Below, one piece after another: positions 6,177 through 14,573 of a stretch of DNA of 27,389 nucleotides. A program made the position numbers and the translations under genes. Source of the stretch: RGIG8700 sp964568815. GTDB taxonomy: Bacteria; Bacillota; Clostridia; RGIG6154. Each line of letters starts with the position of its first letter. Positions within the stretch are counted from its first letter, which is position 1. The notes under the pieces are model-generated. The model saw nothing but the letters and a program-made list of their open reading frames with translations. It did no database searches and had not been told where the DNA came from. The stretch spans positions 1-27,389 of the forward strand of contig CAZMRY010000010.1 of the NCBI GenBank assembly GCA_964568815.1, read 5' to 3'.

Positions 6177-8611
6177 TATTTTACGAATGTAGGGTTGATG
6201 CCCCAGATATCTTTTGCATAGTTTCTGATTGTATTGTCTGATGAGAAACGACCTGATTTTGCAACATTTATAATTGCACTTCTGTACCAGTTTTCTTTAT
6301 CCTGATACATCTTGGCAATCTTTTCATTTGCTTCAACATATGAAGAGAAGTCTTTGAGAACGAAGAATTCGTCGTTCCATGTTACAAGGTGGTTGAAGAT
6401 TTCATCAAACTGACCTGTTGCGTCTGTGTAGAAGTTTGTCTTAAGCTGGTCAAGGCACTTCTTAACTCTTTCGTCATTGTTATAGATTTCTGATGAAAGG
6501 TAACCGCCATGTGCATAGTAGTTAATAACTTCTTCTGATGAAAGACCAAATGTTACGATGTTTTCATCACCAACAGCTTCGTGAATTTCAACATTTGCAC
6601 CGTCCATAGTTGCAAGAGTGATTGCACCGTTCATCATAAATTTCATATTACTTGTACCTGATGCTTCTTTTGATGCAGTTGAAATCTGGATGCTCACATC
6701 AGATGCAGGAATAATTCTCTGTGCAAGGTCAACATTGTAGTTAGGAATGAAGATAACCTTAAGTCTGCCACGAACAATAGGGTCGTTGTTGACTCTTGCA
6801 GCAACAGCATTGATTAACTTAATAACTCTCTTTGCAAGGCTGTAGCTTGAGAAAGCCTTTGCACCGAATACAAATGTTCTTGGCTGCATTTCAATATCAG
6901 GGTTTTCAAGAATCTGATTATAAAGATGCATTACATAGAGAATGTTAAGAGTCTGTCTTTTGTATGCGTGAAGTCTCTTAACCTGCGTACCGTAAAGGCT
7001 GTGTGACTCAAGCTTTGTATCAAATGTGTTGTTTACATAGTCAATAAATTCAAGCTTTTTGCCGTGCTTAACTGCTCTGAACTTTTCTTTAAATGCTGCA
7101 TCGTCTGCAAGAGGGAGAAGGTCTTCAAGTCTTTCAGGGTCTTTAATCCAGCTGTCGCCTATAGCCTCGCAAATAAGCTTTGTAAGTTCAGGGTTAGCAG
7201 AGATGAGCCATCTTCTGTGTGTAATACCGTTTGTTTTGTTGTTGAATTTGTCAGGGAAGAATTCGTGGAAATCTTTCAGCTCCTGATTTTTAAGAATGTC
7301 TGTGTGAAGTGCGGCAACACCGTTAACAGAATGTGAACCAACAATTGCAAGGTTAGCCATTCTTACTTTGTTATCCCAAAGGATAGACATTTTTGACTTC
7401 TTTTCGTAGCTGTCGCCATATTTTTCGTAAATAGCATAGTCAAATCTCTTGTTGATTTCGTCAATAATCATAAAAATTCTTGGCAAGAGAGATTTCATAA
7501 GATTCATATCAATCTTCTCTAAGGCTTCAGACATAATTGTATGGTTTGTGTATGCCATTGTTTTCTTTGTGATTTCCCAGGCTGATGCCCATGGAATATT
7601 TTCTTCGTCAATTAATATTCTCATAAGCTCTGCAATAGCGAGTGACGGATGAGTGTCGTTAATGTGAACTGCGTGGTTTTCATAGAATTTTTCCATAGAA
7701 AGACCAAGCTTTTTGTGCTTCTTAACAATGCTCTGAAGTCCTGCACTTACAAAGAAGTATTCCTGTTTAAGACGGAGCTTTTTACCTTCATAAGTTGAAT
7801 CGTCAGGATAAAGAACATTTGAAATTAATTCTGTGTTATATTTGTCTTCAACTGATTTAAGATAGTCACCGTGACTGAATTCAGAAAAATCAAGTTCTTC
7901 GCCGATAACCTTGGCACTCCAGAGTCTTAATGTGTTAACATTTTTGCAGTCATAACCAACGATAGGAGTATCGTATGGAACAGCAAGAACCTCTTCACAG
8001 TTTTTGTGCTGAACCTGAATTTCACCGTTTTTGTCAATGTCAACATCAATGTCACCGCCAAAGCGTACAACAACAGCTTCGTCGTCTCTTCTCATTTCCC
8101 AGATGTTTTCATATTTAAGCCAGTTATCTGCTTCTTCAAGCTGATAACCCTCTTTAATTGTCTGTTTGAATAAACCGTATTTGTATCTTATGCCCTGACC
8201 GTATGCAGGAACACCTGTTGAACTCATAGAGTCCAGGAAACAAGCAGCAAGTCTGCCAAGACCGCCATTACCAAGACCTGGTTCAATTTCAATTTCCTTA
8301 AGGTCATTAATATCTATACCAAGCTCAGCTAAAGCCTCGGTTGCCTGTTCTTTTATGCCGAGATTGATTAATGTAGTGTCAAGAAGTTTACCAAGCAAAA
8401 ACTCCATTGAGAAATAGTGTACCTGTTTAACATTCTTTTCGTTGTATTTGTTTTTTGATTCGTACCAGTACTGTGTTACATAGTCTCTTACAAGTCTTCC
8501 AAAAGCTTCATAGATGTGAAGTGGATGAGCCTGTTCAATATCCTTTGAATATCTTGTTATAAGCTTTTGTTTAAAATCTTTTTTAATTTGTTCTTTAGTT
8601 ATGTTAAGCAT
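6176..8611 (-). CDS. glgP: glycogen/maltodextrin phosphorylase
   Basis: 811 residues, full family length (GT35). It releases glucose-1-phosphate from the non-reducing ends of alpha-1,4-glucan. Visible motifs: HYFSMEFLLGK (65-75), EPGLGNGGLGRLAACF (110-125), HINDTHPSLAI (316-326), TNGITHRRW (460-468), and the pyridoxal-phosphate site EASGTSNMKFMMNG with Schiff-base Lys657. It lies 17 nt after glgA and overlaps the GH13 gene by one base, the middle of a three-gene operon. AAAGGA sits about 9 nt before the ATG. No phosphorylation-type N-terminal regulatory extension is seen, as expected for bacterial enzymes. Confidence 0.97.
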   Translation of the reverse strand: MLNITKEQIKKDFKQKLITRYSKDIEQAHPLHIYEAFGRLVRDYVTQYWYESKNKYNEKNVKQVHYFSMEFLLGKLLDTTLINLGIKEQATEALAELGIDINDLKEIEIEPGLGNGGLGRLAACFLDSMSSTGVPAYGQGIRYKYGLFKQTIKEGYQLEEADNWLKYENIWEMRRDDEAVVVRFGGDIDVDIDKNGEIQVQHKNCEEVLAVPYDTPIVGYDCKNVNTLRLWSAKVIGEELDFSEFSHGDYLKSVEDKYNTELISNVLYPDDSTYEGKKLRLKQEYFFVSAGLQSIVKKHKKLGLSMEKFYENHAVHINDTHPSLAIAELMRILIDEENIPWASAWEITKKTMAYTNHTIMSEALEKIDMNLMKSLLPRIFMIIDEINKRFDYAIYEKYGDSYEKKSKMSILWDNKVRMANLAIVGSHSVNGVAALHTDILKNQELKDFHEFFPDKFNNKTNGITHRRWLISANPELTKLICEAIGDSWIKDPERLEDLLPLADDAAFKEKFRAVKHGKKLEFIDYVNNTFDTKLESHSLYGTQVKRLHAYKRQTLNILYVMHLYNQILENPDIEMQPRTFVFGAKAFSSYSLAKRVIKLINAVAARVNNDPIVRGRLKVIFIPNYNVDLAQRIIPASDVSIQISTASKEASGTSNMKFMMNGAITLATMDGANVEIHEAVGDENIVTFGLSSEEVINYYAHGGYLSSEIYNNDERVKKCLDQLKTNFYTDATGQFDEIFNHLVTWNDEFFVLKDFSSYVEANEKIAKMYQDKENWYRSAIINVAKSGRFSSDNTIRNYAKDIWGINPTFVK

Positions 8612-8628
8612 TATTTATATCCTTTCAA

Positions 8629-10053
8629 TTATAAGTTTTCATATACATCAATATAGTTTTTAGCAGCCTGAGACCAGTCAAATTTACTTCTCATTGCATT
8701 TCTTACAAGCTTGCTCCATACTTCCTTGTTTTCATACTGCTTTAAAGCATATTCAATAACATAAAGCATATCGTGAGCATTGAAGTTCTCAAAAGAGAAA
8801 CCGTTTCCTTTGCCTGTAAATTCGTTATATGCAGTTACAGTGTCTTTAAGACCGCCTGTTTCTCGTACAACAGGGATTGAGCCATATCTTAAAGCCATAA
8901 GCTGACCAAGTCCGCAAGGCTCAAAAAGAGATGGCATTAAGAATAAGTCAGATGCAGCATAAATCTTTCTTGCAAGGTCATCTGAGAAAGTAATGTTAAC
9001 AGACATTCTGTCAGGATATTTGCGGGCAAAGTATTTGAATACTTCTTCGTATTTTGCATCGCCTGTCCCAAGCAAAACAAGCTGAACATTGTTGCTCATA
9101 ATCTGCTCAAGTACTGCAATAACAAGGTCAAAGCCCTTTTGAGGAGTCATTCTGCTGATAATACCAATCATAGGAATATCCTCAGAAACTGCAAGACCTA
9201 AGTCCTGCTGCAGCTTTGTTTTATTAATCTTTTTAATATCGGTTTTAGCTGAACTGAAATTTTCATAAAGAGCCTTGTCTGTTTTTGGGTCATAGATTTC
9301 ATAGTCTATACCATTTAGTATGCCCTTTAATTTGTAATTGTTTTCACGAAGTACCCCGTCAAGACCTTCACCGTAGTATTCACCCTGAATTTCCTCTGCG
9401 TATGTGGGGCTTACGGTGTTAACAAAGTCTGAATAAACAATACCGCCCTTCATAAATGAAATGCAGTCATAGAATTTAAGCTTGTCGTCTGTGTAGTAGC
9501 CGTCATTAAGGTTTAAAAGCTCACTTAAAATCTGCTTAGGGAAAATTCCCTGGAATTTTAAGTTGTGAATTGAGTATAAAACCTTACAGAATGCTTTTGT
9601 TCCATAGTAATAGTGGTGCATAAGTACGGGAACAAGACCTGTGTGCCAGTCATTGCAATGAATAATATCAGGCTCGAAGTCCTCCATATGGAGAATTGCT
9701 TCTAAAATGGCTCTGTCAAAGAACGCAAATCTTTCGCCGTCATCATAGTAGCCATATGCACCATCTCTTTTGAAATAATACTCGTTGTCAATAAAGTAAA
9801 AAACAGTATTACCGAGAGTTGCTGTAAGAAGTCCGCAATATTGATTTCTCCAGCCAACGGGAACGGTAAAATCGCAAATCTTTTTCATTTTATTTTTATA
9901 TTCATCTTTAATATCCTGGTAGAGGGGACAAATAACTCTGGTTTCGTAGCCGTTTTTGTTAAGCTCTTTAGGAAGTGCATATGCTACATCACCAAGACCT
10001 CCTGTTTTTAAGAATGGATATGCTTCGCTTGTAGCGAACATAATTTTTTTCAT
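8629..10053 (-). CDS. glgA: glycogen synthase (ADP-glucose, GT5)
   Basis: 474 residues, typical of bacterial GlgA. It elongates alpha-1,4-glucan from ADP-glucose. The N-terminal Rossmann domain carries the nucleotide-sugar motif KTGGLGDV (16-23) and IHCNDWHTG (131-139). The C-terminal domain carries SRMTPQKGFDL (300-310) and the retaining GT-B signature SLFEPCGLGQLMALRYG with TGGLKDTV (375-406). GGAGG lies 8 nt before the ATG. It is the first gene of glgA-glgP-GH13, read from its own promoter at 10090-10118. The ADP-glucose pyrophosphorylase genes and branching enzyme that usually accompany it are not in this window. Confidence 0.96.
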   Translation of the reverse strand: MKKIMFATSEAYPFLKTGGLGDVAYALPKELNKNGYETRVICPLYQDIKDEYKNKMKKICDFTVPVGWRNQYCGLLTATLGNTVFYFIDNEYYFKRDGAYGYYDDGERFAFFDRAILEAILHMEDFEPDIIHCNDWHTGLVPVLMHHYYYGTKAFCKVLYSIHNLKFQGIFPKQILSELLNLNDGYYTDDKLKFYDCISFMKGGIVYSDFVNTVSPTYAEEIQGEYYGEGLDGVLRENNYKLKGILNGIDYEIYDPKTDKALYENFSSAKTDIKKINKTKLQQDLGLAVSEDIPMIGIISRMTPQKGFDLVIAVLEQIMSNNVQLVLLGTGDAKYEEVFKYFARKYPDRMSVNITFSDDLARKIYAASDLFLMPSLFEPCGLGQLMALRYGSIPVVRETGGLKDTVTAYNEFTGKGNGFSFENFNAHDMLYVIEYALKQYENKEVWSKLVRNAMRSKFDWSQAAKNYIDVYENL

Positions 10054-10089
10054 AATAAGTACCTCCGCCTATTAAAAATATCAAATTGT

Positions 10090-10118
10090 ATTATATCACA
10101 AGAAATGAAATTTGTCAC
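10090..10118 (-). promoter_or_regulatory. promoter of the glycogen operon
   Basis: Read on the minus strand: -35 GTGACA (10113-10118), 17-bp spacer, -10 TATAAT (10090-10095) with an extended TG motif. It is divergent from the mraZ promoter; about 80 AT-rich bases separate the two -35 boxes. Confidence 0.75.
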
Positions 10119-10198
10119 CTTTTTTCGTGTATTTTTATATATATGTAGAAAAATTTCATTAATATGATAAAAAAATCAAACTTTTTTTAAAAAAACAC

Positions 10199-10227
10199 TT
10201 GATTATTTCAGTAAAATGTTGTATCAT
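10199..10227 (+). promoter_or_regulatory. promoter of the dcw operon (Pmra)
   Basis: TTGATT at 10199-10204, 17-bp spacer, TATCAT at 10222-10227. The predicted start near 10234 coincides with the first MraZ-type repeat. Confidence 0.65.
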
Positions 10228-10233
10228 AAAACA

Positions 10234-10271
10234 AAAGTGGGGGAAAGATACATAAAAGTGGAAGAAAGTGG
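10234..10271 (+). promoter_or_regulatory. MraZ-binding repeats
   Basis: AAAGTGG occurs at 10234-10240, 10255-10261 and 10265-10271. The spacings of 21 and 10 bp place the copies on nearly the same helix face, with the second ten-base slot degenerate. Direct AAAGTG-type repeats in the mraZ leader are the established target of MraZ, so autoregulation of the cluster is likely. Their position at or after the start site suggests repression. Confidence 0.75.
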
Positions 10272-10298
10272 AGAATACCTCGGAAAGGAGTTTTGCAG

Positions 10299-10739
10299 AT
10301 GTTAATAGGCGAATATAACCATAGCATTGATGTTAAGGGCAGAATTATTATGCCTGCAAAATTCCGTGATGATATCGGAGATGTATACTACATAACTATT
10401 TCTCAGGAAAAGGGACAGTGCCTTAAGGTATATTCTCCTGAAGAATGGCAGTCCTTCTTTGAAAAAGTTTCTTCCATTAAGGAAAGTGATAAAATTGCAG
10501 TAAGATTTAAAAGAGAAGTGCTTTCCCACTCAGCAGAATGTAATGTGGATAAGCAGGGAAGAATTTTAATTCCTGATATGCTTATAAAATATGCAGATAT
10601 TGAAAGAGATGTGGCAGTTGTAGGTCAGGGCACGTACATAGAACTCTGGGCATACGATAAATGGCTCAGCTACAATGCAGAAGAAACTGAGGTTGACGAA
10701 GAGAAATTTGCAGAACATCTTTCAAACTACGGATTGTGA
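10299..10739 (+). CDS. mraZ: transcriptional regulator MraZ
   Basis: 146 residues from ATG 10299 (MLIGEYNHSIDVKGRIIMPA). This start is preferred over a TTG two codons earlier because AGGAG at 10286-10290 gives an 8-nt spacer and the family begins this way. Two SpoVT/AbrB-like halves are visible: the first around residues 5-55 with DVKGRIIMPAKFR, the second around 75-125 with CNVDKQGRILIPD. MraZ forms ring oligomers that bind repeats upstream of its own gene, present here at 10234-10271. rsmH starts 2 nt after its stop. Confidence 0.97.
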   Translation: MLIGEYNHSIDVKGRIIMPAKFRDDIGDVYYITISQEKGQCLKVYSPEEWQSFFEKVSSIKESDKIAVRFKREVLSHSAECNVDKQGRILIPDMLIKYADIERDVAVVGQGTYIELWAYDKWLSYNAEETEVDEEKFAEHLSNYGL

Positions 10740-10741
10740 TT

Positions 10742-11674
10742 ATGGAATTTAAACATATATCGGTATTGCTTAATGAAAGCGTTGATGCACTTTCGGTCAA
10801 TAACGAAGGCTGCTTTGCAGACGGAACACTTGGCGGAGGCGGTCATTCCTTAAAGCTTCTTGAAGGTCTTGATAATATAAAGCTTATAGGGATAGACAGA
10901 GATATAGATGCAATACAGGCGGCAAAGGAAAGACTTAAAGACTATAAAGAAAGAGTAATCTTTCACAAAAGCAATTACTGTGAAATTAAAAGCATATTAA
11001 AAGAATACGATGTTGATGGCTTAATGGGTGCAATACTTGACCTTGGTGTTTCATCCTATCAGCTTGATAACGGAGAAAGAGGATTTTCATACAACTCCGA
11101 TGCAAGACTTGATATGAGAATGGACCAAAGCCAGAGCCTTTCTGCCTATGATGTTGTAAACACTTATGAAAAAAATGACCTTGCCAAAATTTTCAGAGAC
11201 TACGGTGAAGAAAAATTTGCATTCCGTATAGCAGAGGAAATTGATAAGGCAAGAAAAATAAAGCCTGTGGAAACAACCTTTGAGCTTGCAGAGCTGATAA
11301 AGCTTGGAATACCTGCCGCAGCAAGAAGAAGCGGAGGCCATCCTGCAAAGAGAGTTTTTCAGGCAATAAGAATAGAGGTTAATTCAGAACTAAGCCTTTT
11401 AAAACAATCGGTGGAAGACTTTTTTGAAGTCCTTAAACCGAGGGGCAGACTTGCAATAATAACCTTCCATTCACTGGAAGACAGAATAGTGAAAAATACT
11501 TTTAATGATTTCTGCAGAGGTTGCACATGCCCTCCTGATTTTCCAATATGTGTTTGCGGAAACAAACCAAAGGGAAAGCTTGTAAACAGAAAACCCATAA
11601 TTGCAGGAGAGGAAGAGTTAACAGTTAACTCAAGGTCGTCTTGTGCAAAGTTAAGAATTATAGAAAAACTATAA
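10742..11674 (+). CDS. rsmH: 16S rRNA (cytosine-1402-N4)-methyltransferase
   Basis: 310 residues from ATG 10742 (MEFKHISVLLNESVDAL). It methylates N4 of C1402 in 16S rRNA using SAM. SAM-binding motif I is ADGTLGGGGHS near residues 28-38. LDLGVSSYQLD, GERGFSYN with MRMDQ, and ITFHSLEDRIVK near 240-251 are family signatures. A cysteine-rich segment, CRGCTCPPDFPICVC, near 260 is also typical. It starts 2 nt after the mraZ stop; a GTG two codons earlier is also open, but the ATG gives the standard N-terminus. Confidence 0.97.
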   Translation: MEFKHISVLLNESVDALSVNNEGCFADGTLGGGGHSLKLLEGLDNIKLIGIDRDIDAIQAAKERLKDYKERVIFHKSNYCEIKSILKEYDVDGLMGAILDLGVSSYQLDNGERGFSYNSDARLDMRMDQSQSLSAYDVVNTYEKNDLAKIFRDYGEEKFAFRIAEEIDKARKIKPVETTFELAELIKLGIPAAARRSGGHPAKRVFQAIRIEVNSELSLLKQSVEDFFEVLKPRGRLAIITFHSLEDRIVKNTFNDFCRGCTCPPDFPICVCGNKPKGKLVNRKPIIAGEEELTVNSRSSCAKLRIIEKL

Positions 11675-11779
11675 ATGTCTGTATAAAATTGCCCATTTTG
11701 CACTGTTTTACTCTTTTGTGTACACAAAGTACACGACAGTCGTAAATCAGCACAATATGAACAATTTTTTCCCAGACAT
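11675..11779 (+). promoter_or_regulatory. rsmH-ftsL spacer with palindromes
   Basis: This 126-nt spacer is long for the cluster. It contains the perfect palindrome TTTGTGTACACAAA (11715-11728), a short inverted repeat just after it around CGACAGTCG, and an outer pair ATGTCTG 11675-11681 with CAGACAT 11773-11779 that could close the whole spacer into one folded domain. No promoter consensus was found in it. Confidence 0.3.
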
Positions 11780-11800
11780 ACATTGAGAGGAGTTGAAGTG

Positions 11801-12274
11801 GTGAATAGCTACAATGGTTACATTTCAGGAACAGCAGTTCCTAAATACGGATATGCACCTGAAGTAAAAGTAAAACCACAAGTACAGCAGGAAAAAAAGA
11901 TATCTAAAAAAGAAAACACAAAAAGGTTTTATAAACTGTTTATGATTGGTCTTTTTGCTGCGGTATTCACCATAGTTTTAAGAAGCACAATAATTTCTCA
12001 GATGAATAATCAGATTGCATCTTTAAACAGCACTCTTGCAAAGGTGGAAAAAGAGGTTCAGCAGTCAGCAGTAAAGCTTGAAGCAATGACAGATTTAAAC
12101 ACAGTACAGTCTGTTGCAGTAAATGAGCTTAATATGGGAACTCCTCAACAGCATCAGATTGTTGAGCTTGACCTTGATATGGGCAACAAAACAATAGCAG
12201 TTCAGTCAGGCAGTGACAGTTCAGGCAACTGGTTAACATCAGTATGGAATTTTTGTATGGAATATTTATACTGA
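11801..12274 (+). CDS. ftsL: FtsL-like septum formation initiator
   Basis: 157 residues from GTG 11801; AGAGGAG at 11786-11792 gives an 8-nt spacer (GTG at 11798 is an alternative). Topology is that of FtsL/DivIC: a basic cytoplasmic tail (KKISKKENTKRF), one membrane helix near residues 46-63 (LFMIGLFAAVFTIVLR), then an extracellular coiled coil near 65-98 (ISQMNNQIASLNSTLAKVEK). FtsL bridges FtsQ/DivIB and the FtsW-FtsI synthase at the septum. Sequence identity in this family is low, so the call depends on topology and on its place between rsmH and a PBP gene. The tail after residue 110 is unremarkable. Confidence 0.8.
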   Translation: MNSYNGYISGTAVPKYGYAPEVKVKPQVQQEKKISKKENTKRFYKLFMIGLFAAVFTIVLRSTIISQMNNQIASLNSTLAKVEKEVQQSAVKLEAMTDLNTVQSVAVNELNMGTPQQHQIVELDLDMGNKTIAVQSGSDSSGNWLTSVWNFCMEYLY

Positions 12275-12313
12275 TTGCAAAGTATATTAAAATGAATAGT
12301 TAAAATGTTAAAT

Positions 12314-12343
12314 AAAGGGGTTTATAAAGATATAAACCCCTTT
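12314..12343 (+). promoter_or_regulatory. strong intercistronic hairpin before the PBP gene
   Basis: A perfect 13-bp stem, 12314-12326 with 12331-12343, includes GGGG/CCCC and an AAGA loop. Only three T residues close the stem, so termination would be partial. It lies 11 nt before the PBP ribosome site (GGAG 12355-12358) and may set operon polarity or mRNA processing. Confidence 0.5.
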
Positions 12344-12364
12344 GTCAGTAAAGTGGAGATTATA

Positions 12365-14563
12365 ATGGCAAAGGTAAAAAACATCACCAAAAAAAGAATA
12401 ATCTATATGCTTTGCGTCCTTGCGGCGTTGGTTGTTGTTATGCTGGCAAAAATCTTCTGGTTGCAGTTCGTAGAAGGCGGAAAGTGGCAGGAACTTGCAA
12501 TGCAGCAGCAAACTAAGGACAGAATTATAAATCCAAAAAGAGGCACAATATACGACAGAAATATGAAAGAGCTTGCAGTATCTGCATCGGTTGATACAGT
12601 TGTTGCAGACCCTACCATTGTTAAAGACGAGGATGCAGTGGAAGATGTGTGCAAGATTCTTTCTTCTATATTAAATCTTGATTACGAAGATGTAAAAAAG
12701 GATGTAACCAAAAACTCAAGATATGAAATAATAAAGTCAAAAATAGAAAGTGAAGCGGCTCAGAAAATCAGAAAAGAAATTGCAGACGGAAATCTTCCTG
12801 GAATTTCTATTGTTGAAGACTCAAAAAGATATTACCCCTATAAAAATTTCGCCGCACATATTCTGGGCTATGCAGGTTCAGACAATCAGGGCCTTTCAGG
12901 CATTGAACTTAAATATGACGACTATTTAACAGGCGAATCAGGAAGAATTGTAACCGCACAGGATGTAAGAGGCGTTGAGGTTTCATACGAATACGAGCAT
13001 TATTACAGTTCAAAGGACGGTTGCAGTCTTGTTCTTACTATAGACGAGGTAATTCAGCATTATGTTGAAAACGAGCTTGAAACAGCGATTATTGAAAATG
13101 ATGCAAAGAACGGTGCTTGTGCAATTGTTATGGATATTAAAACAGGAGAAATCCTTGCAATGGCGACAAAGCCTGACTTTGATCCAAACAGCTATGCTAA
13201 AATAACAGAAGCCTCTGCTCTTGAAGCAATAGAGGCGGCACAGACAGATAAGGAAAAAAATGAACTTGTTGCAGCAGCAAGAAACAAAATGTGGAGAAAC
13301 AAAGCAGTTGTTGACACATACGAGCCTGGTTCTACATTTAAAATTCTAACTTCTGCAATAGCTATAGAGGAAAATCTTATACCTGATAATAAAACTTTCT
13401 ACTGCTCAGGCTCAACTGAGGTAGCAGGAACAAGAATAAGATGCTGGAAAGCAGGCGGTCACGGAATGCAGACCTTTGCTCAGGCAATTCAGAATTCATG
13501 CAACCCTGCATTTATCGAAATGGGTGCATTGGTTGGCAAAGACAATTTCTTTAAATATGTAAAAGGGTTCGGCCTTACAGAAAAAACAGGAATAGATGTA
13601 ACAGGTGAAGCACTTGGTATCTTCTTCAGCCCAACATATTACGGTCCTGTCGAAAACGCAACAACATCATTCGGTCAGGGCTTTCAGGTAACACCAATTC
13701 AACTCATTACAGCAGTTTCTGCTGTTGCAAATAATGGAAAGTATGTAACTCCGCATGTTGTTAAAGAAATAATTGACGCAGACGGAAATGTTATTAAAAA
13801 AGCAGAAACACAAGAAAAAAGACAGATTGTTTCAGAAAAAACAAGTGAAAAACTAAGAAAAATGCTTGAAGATGCAGTTGCTGTCGGTTCAGGTAAAAAT
13901 GCATATATCAAGGGCTACAGAGTTGCAGGTAAAACAGGAACATCAGAAAAACAGCCTCGTAGCGAAAATAAAAAAATAGCATCGATGGTAGCTTTTGCAC
14001 CTGCAGATGACCCGCAGGTGGCAGTCCTTGTTATGATAGACGAACCTGAGGCAGGTCAATACTTCGGCGGTGTTATCGCCGCTCCTGTAGTGGGAAGAAT
14101 AATGGAAAACACACTTCAGTATTTAGGCGTTGAAAAGGTGCTCACGGAAGAAGAACAGAGTCAGGAAATACAGGTTGTTAATACTGTAGGCAAAACTGTT
14201 GAAGAGGCTAAAAAGCTTGTTGTTGATGCAGGCTTTAAATACAGCGTTGAAGGTAATGGCACAACAATTTTAAGACAGACACCGCAAAGCGGAGTAAGAC
14301 TTCCTGAAGGAACTTTAATTCTTCTTCACACAGAGGATAAAGAGCCGCAGATGGTAACAGTGCCATCTGTACAGAACTGTTCAATACTTCAGGCTAATAA
14401 TATTATTGTAAGCAGCGGACTTAATATGAAGGTTGCAAGCGGAGGCAGAAACTCAAGCAGTGCAGGTGACACTGCCGCATTCAATCAGGAACCTGCTGCA
14501 GGAACGGTTGTTGAAAAGGGAACCGTTGTATATGTTGAATTCAGACATCTTGATGTAGAATAG
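12365..14563 (+). CDS. class B penicillin-binding protein with PASTA domains (FtsI/SpoVD type)
   Basis: 732 residues from ATG 12365 (MAKVKNITKKRIIYML); GGAG at 12355-12358 fixes this start, and the longer open frame would translate the hairpin at 12314-12343. One membrane anchor, residues about 11-33. The dimerisation domain follows (RGTIYDRNMKELA near 60-72). The transpeptidase has Ser323-T-F-Lys326, SCN at 378-380 and KTGT at 523-526. Two C-terminal PASTA modules occupy about 600-732. It crosslinks septal (or sporulation cortex) peptidoglycan with the SEDS protein encoded at 18347. In Clostridia the dcw-borne copy is often annotated SpoVD; sequence alone does not separate division from sporulation use. 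Confidence 0.93.
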   Translation: MAKVKNITKKRIIYMLCVLAALVVVMLAKIFWLQFVEGGKWQELAMQQQTKDRIINPKRGTIYDRNMKELAVSASVDTVVADPTIVKDEDAVEDVCKILSSILNLDYEDVKKDVTKNSRYEIIKSKIESEAAQKIRKEIADGNLPGISIVEDSKRYYPYKNFAAHILGYAGSDNQGLSGIELKYDDYLTGESGRIVTAQDVRGVEVSYEYEHYYSSKDGCSLVLTIDEVIQHYVENELETAIIENDAKNGACAIVMDIKTGEILAMATKPDFDPNSYAKITEASALEAIEAAQTDKEKNELVAAARNKMWRNKAVVDTYEPGSTFKILTSAIAIEENLIPDNKTFYCSGSTEVAGTRIRCWKAGGHGMQTFAQAIQNSCNPAFIEMGALVGKDNFFKYVKGFGLTEKTGIDVTGEALGIFFSPTYYGPVENATTSFGQGFQVTPIQLITAVSAVANNGKYVTPHVVKEIIDADGNVIKKAETQEKRQIVSEKTSEKLRKMLEDAVAVGSGKNAYIKGYRVAGKTGTSEKQPRSENKKIASMVAFAPADDPQVAVLVMIDEPEAGQYFGGVIAAPVVGRIMENTLQYLGVEKVLTEEEQSQEIQVVNTVGKTVEEAKKLVVDAGFKYSVEGNGTTILRQTPQSGVRLPEGTLILLHTEDKEPQMVTVPSVQNCSILQANNIIVSSGLNMKVASGGRNSSSAGDTAAFNQEPAAGTVVEKGTVVYVEFRHLDVE

Positions 14564-14573
14564 AGGTAATAAA

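Noticed and set aside
7059..7336. Plus-strand ORFs within glgP and similar opposite-strand ORFs elsewhere
   Set aside because: They are reverse-frame shadows of well-supported genes, without ribosome sites or recognisable products.
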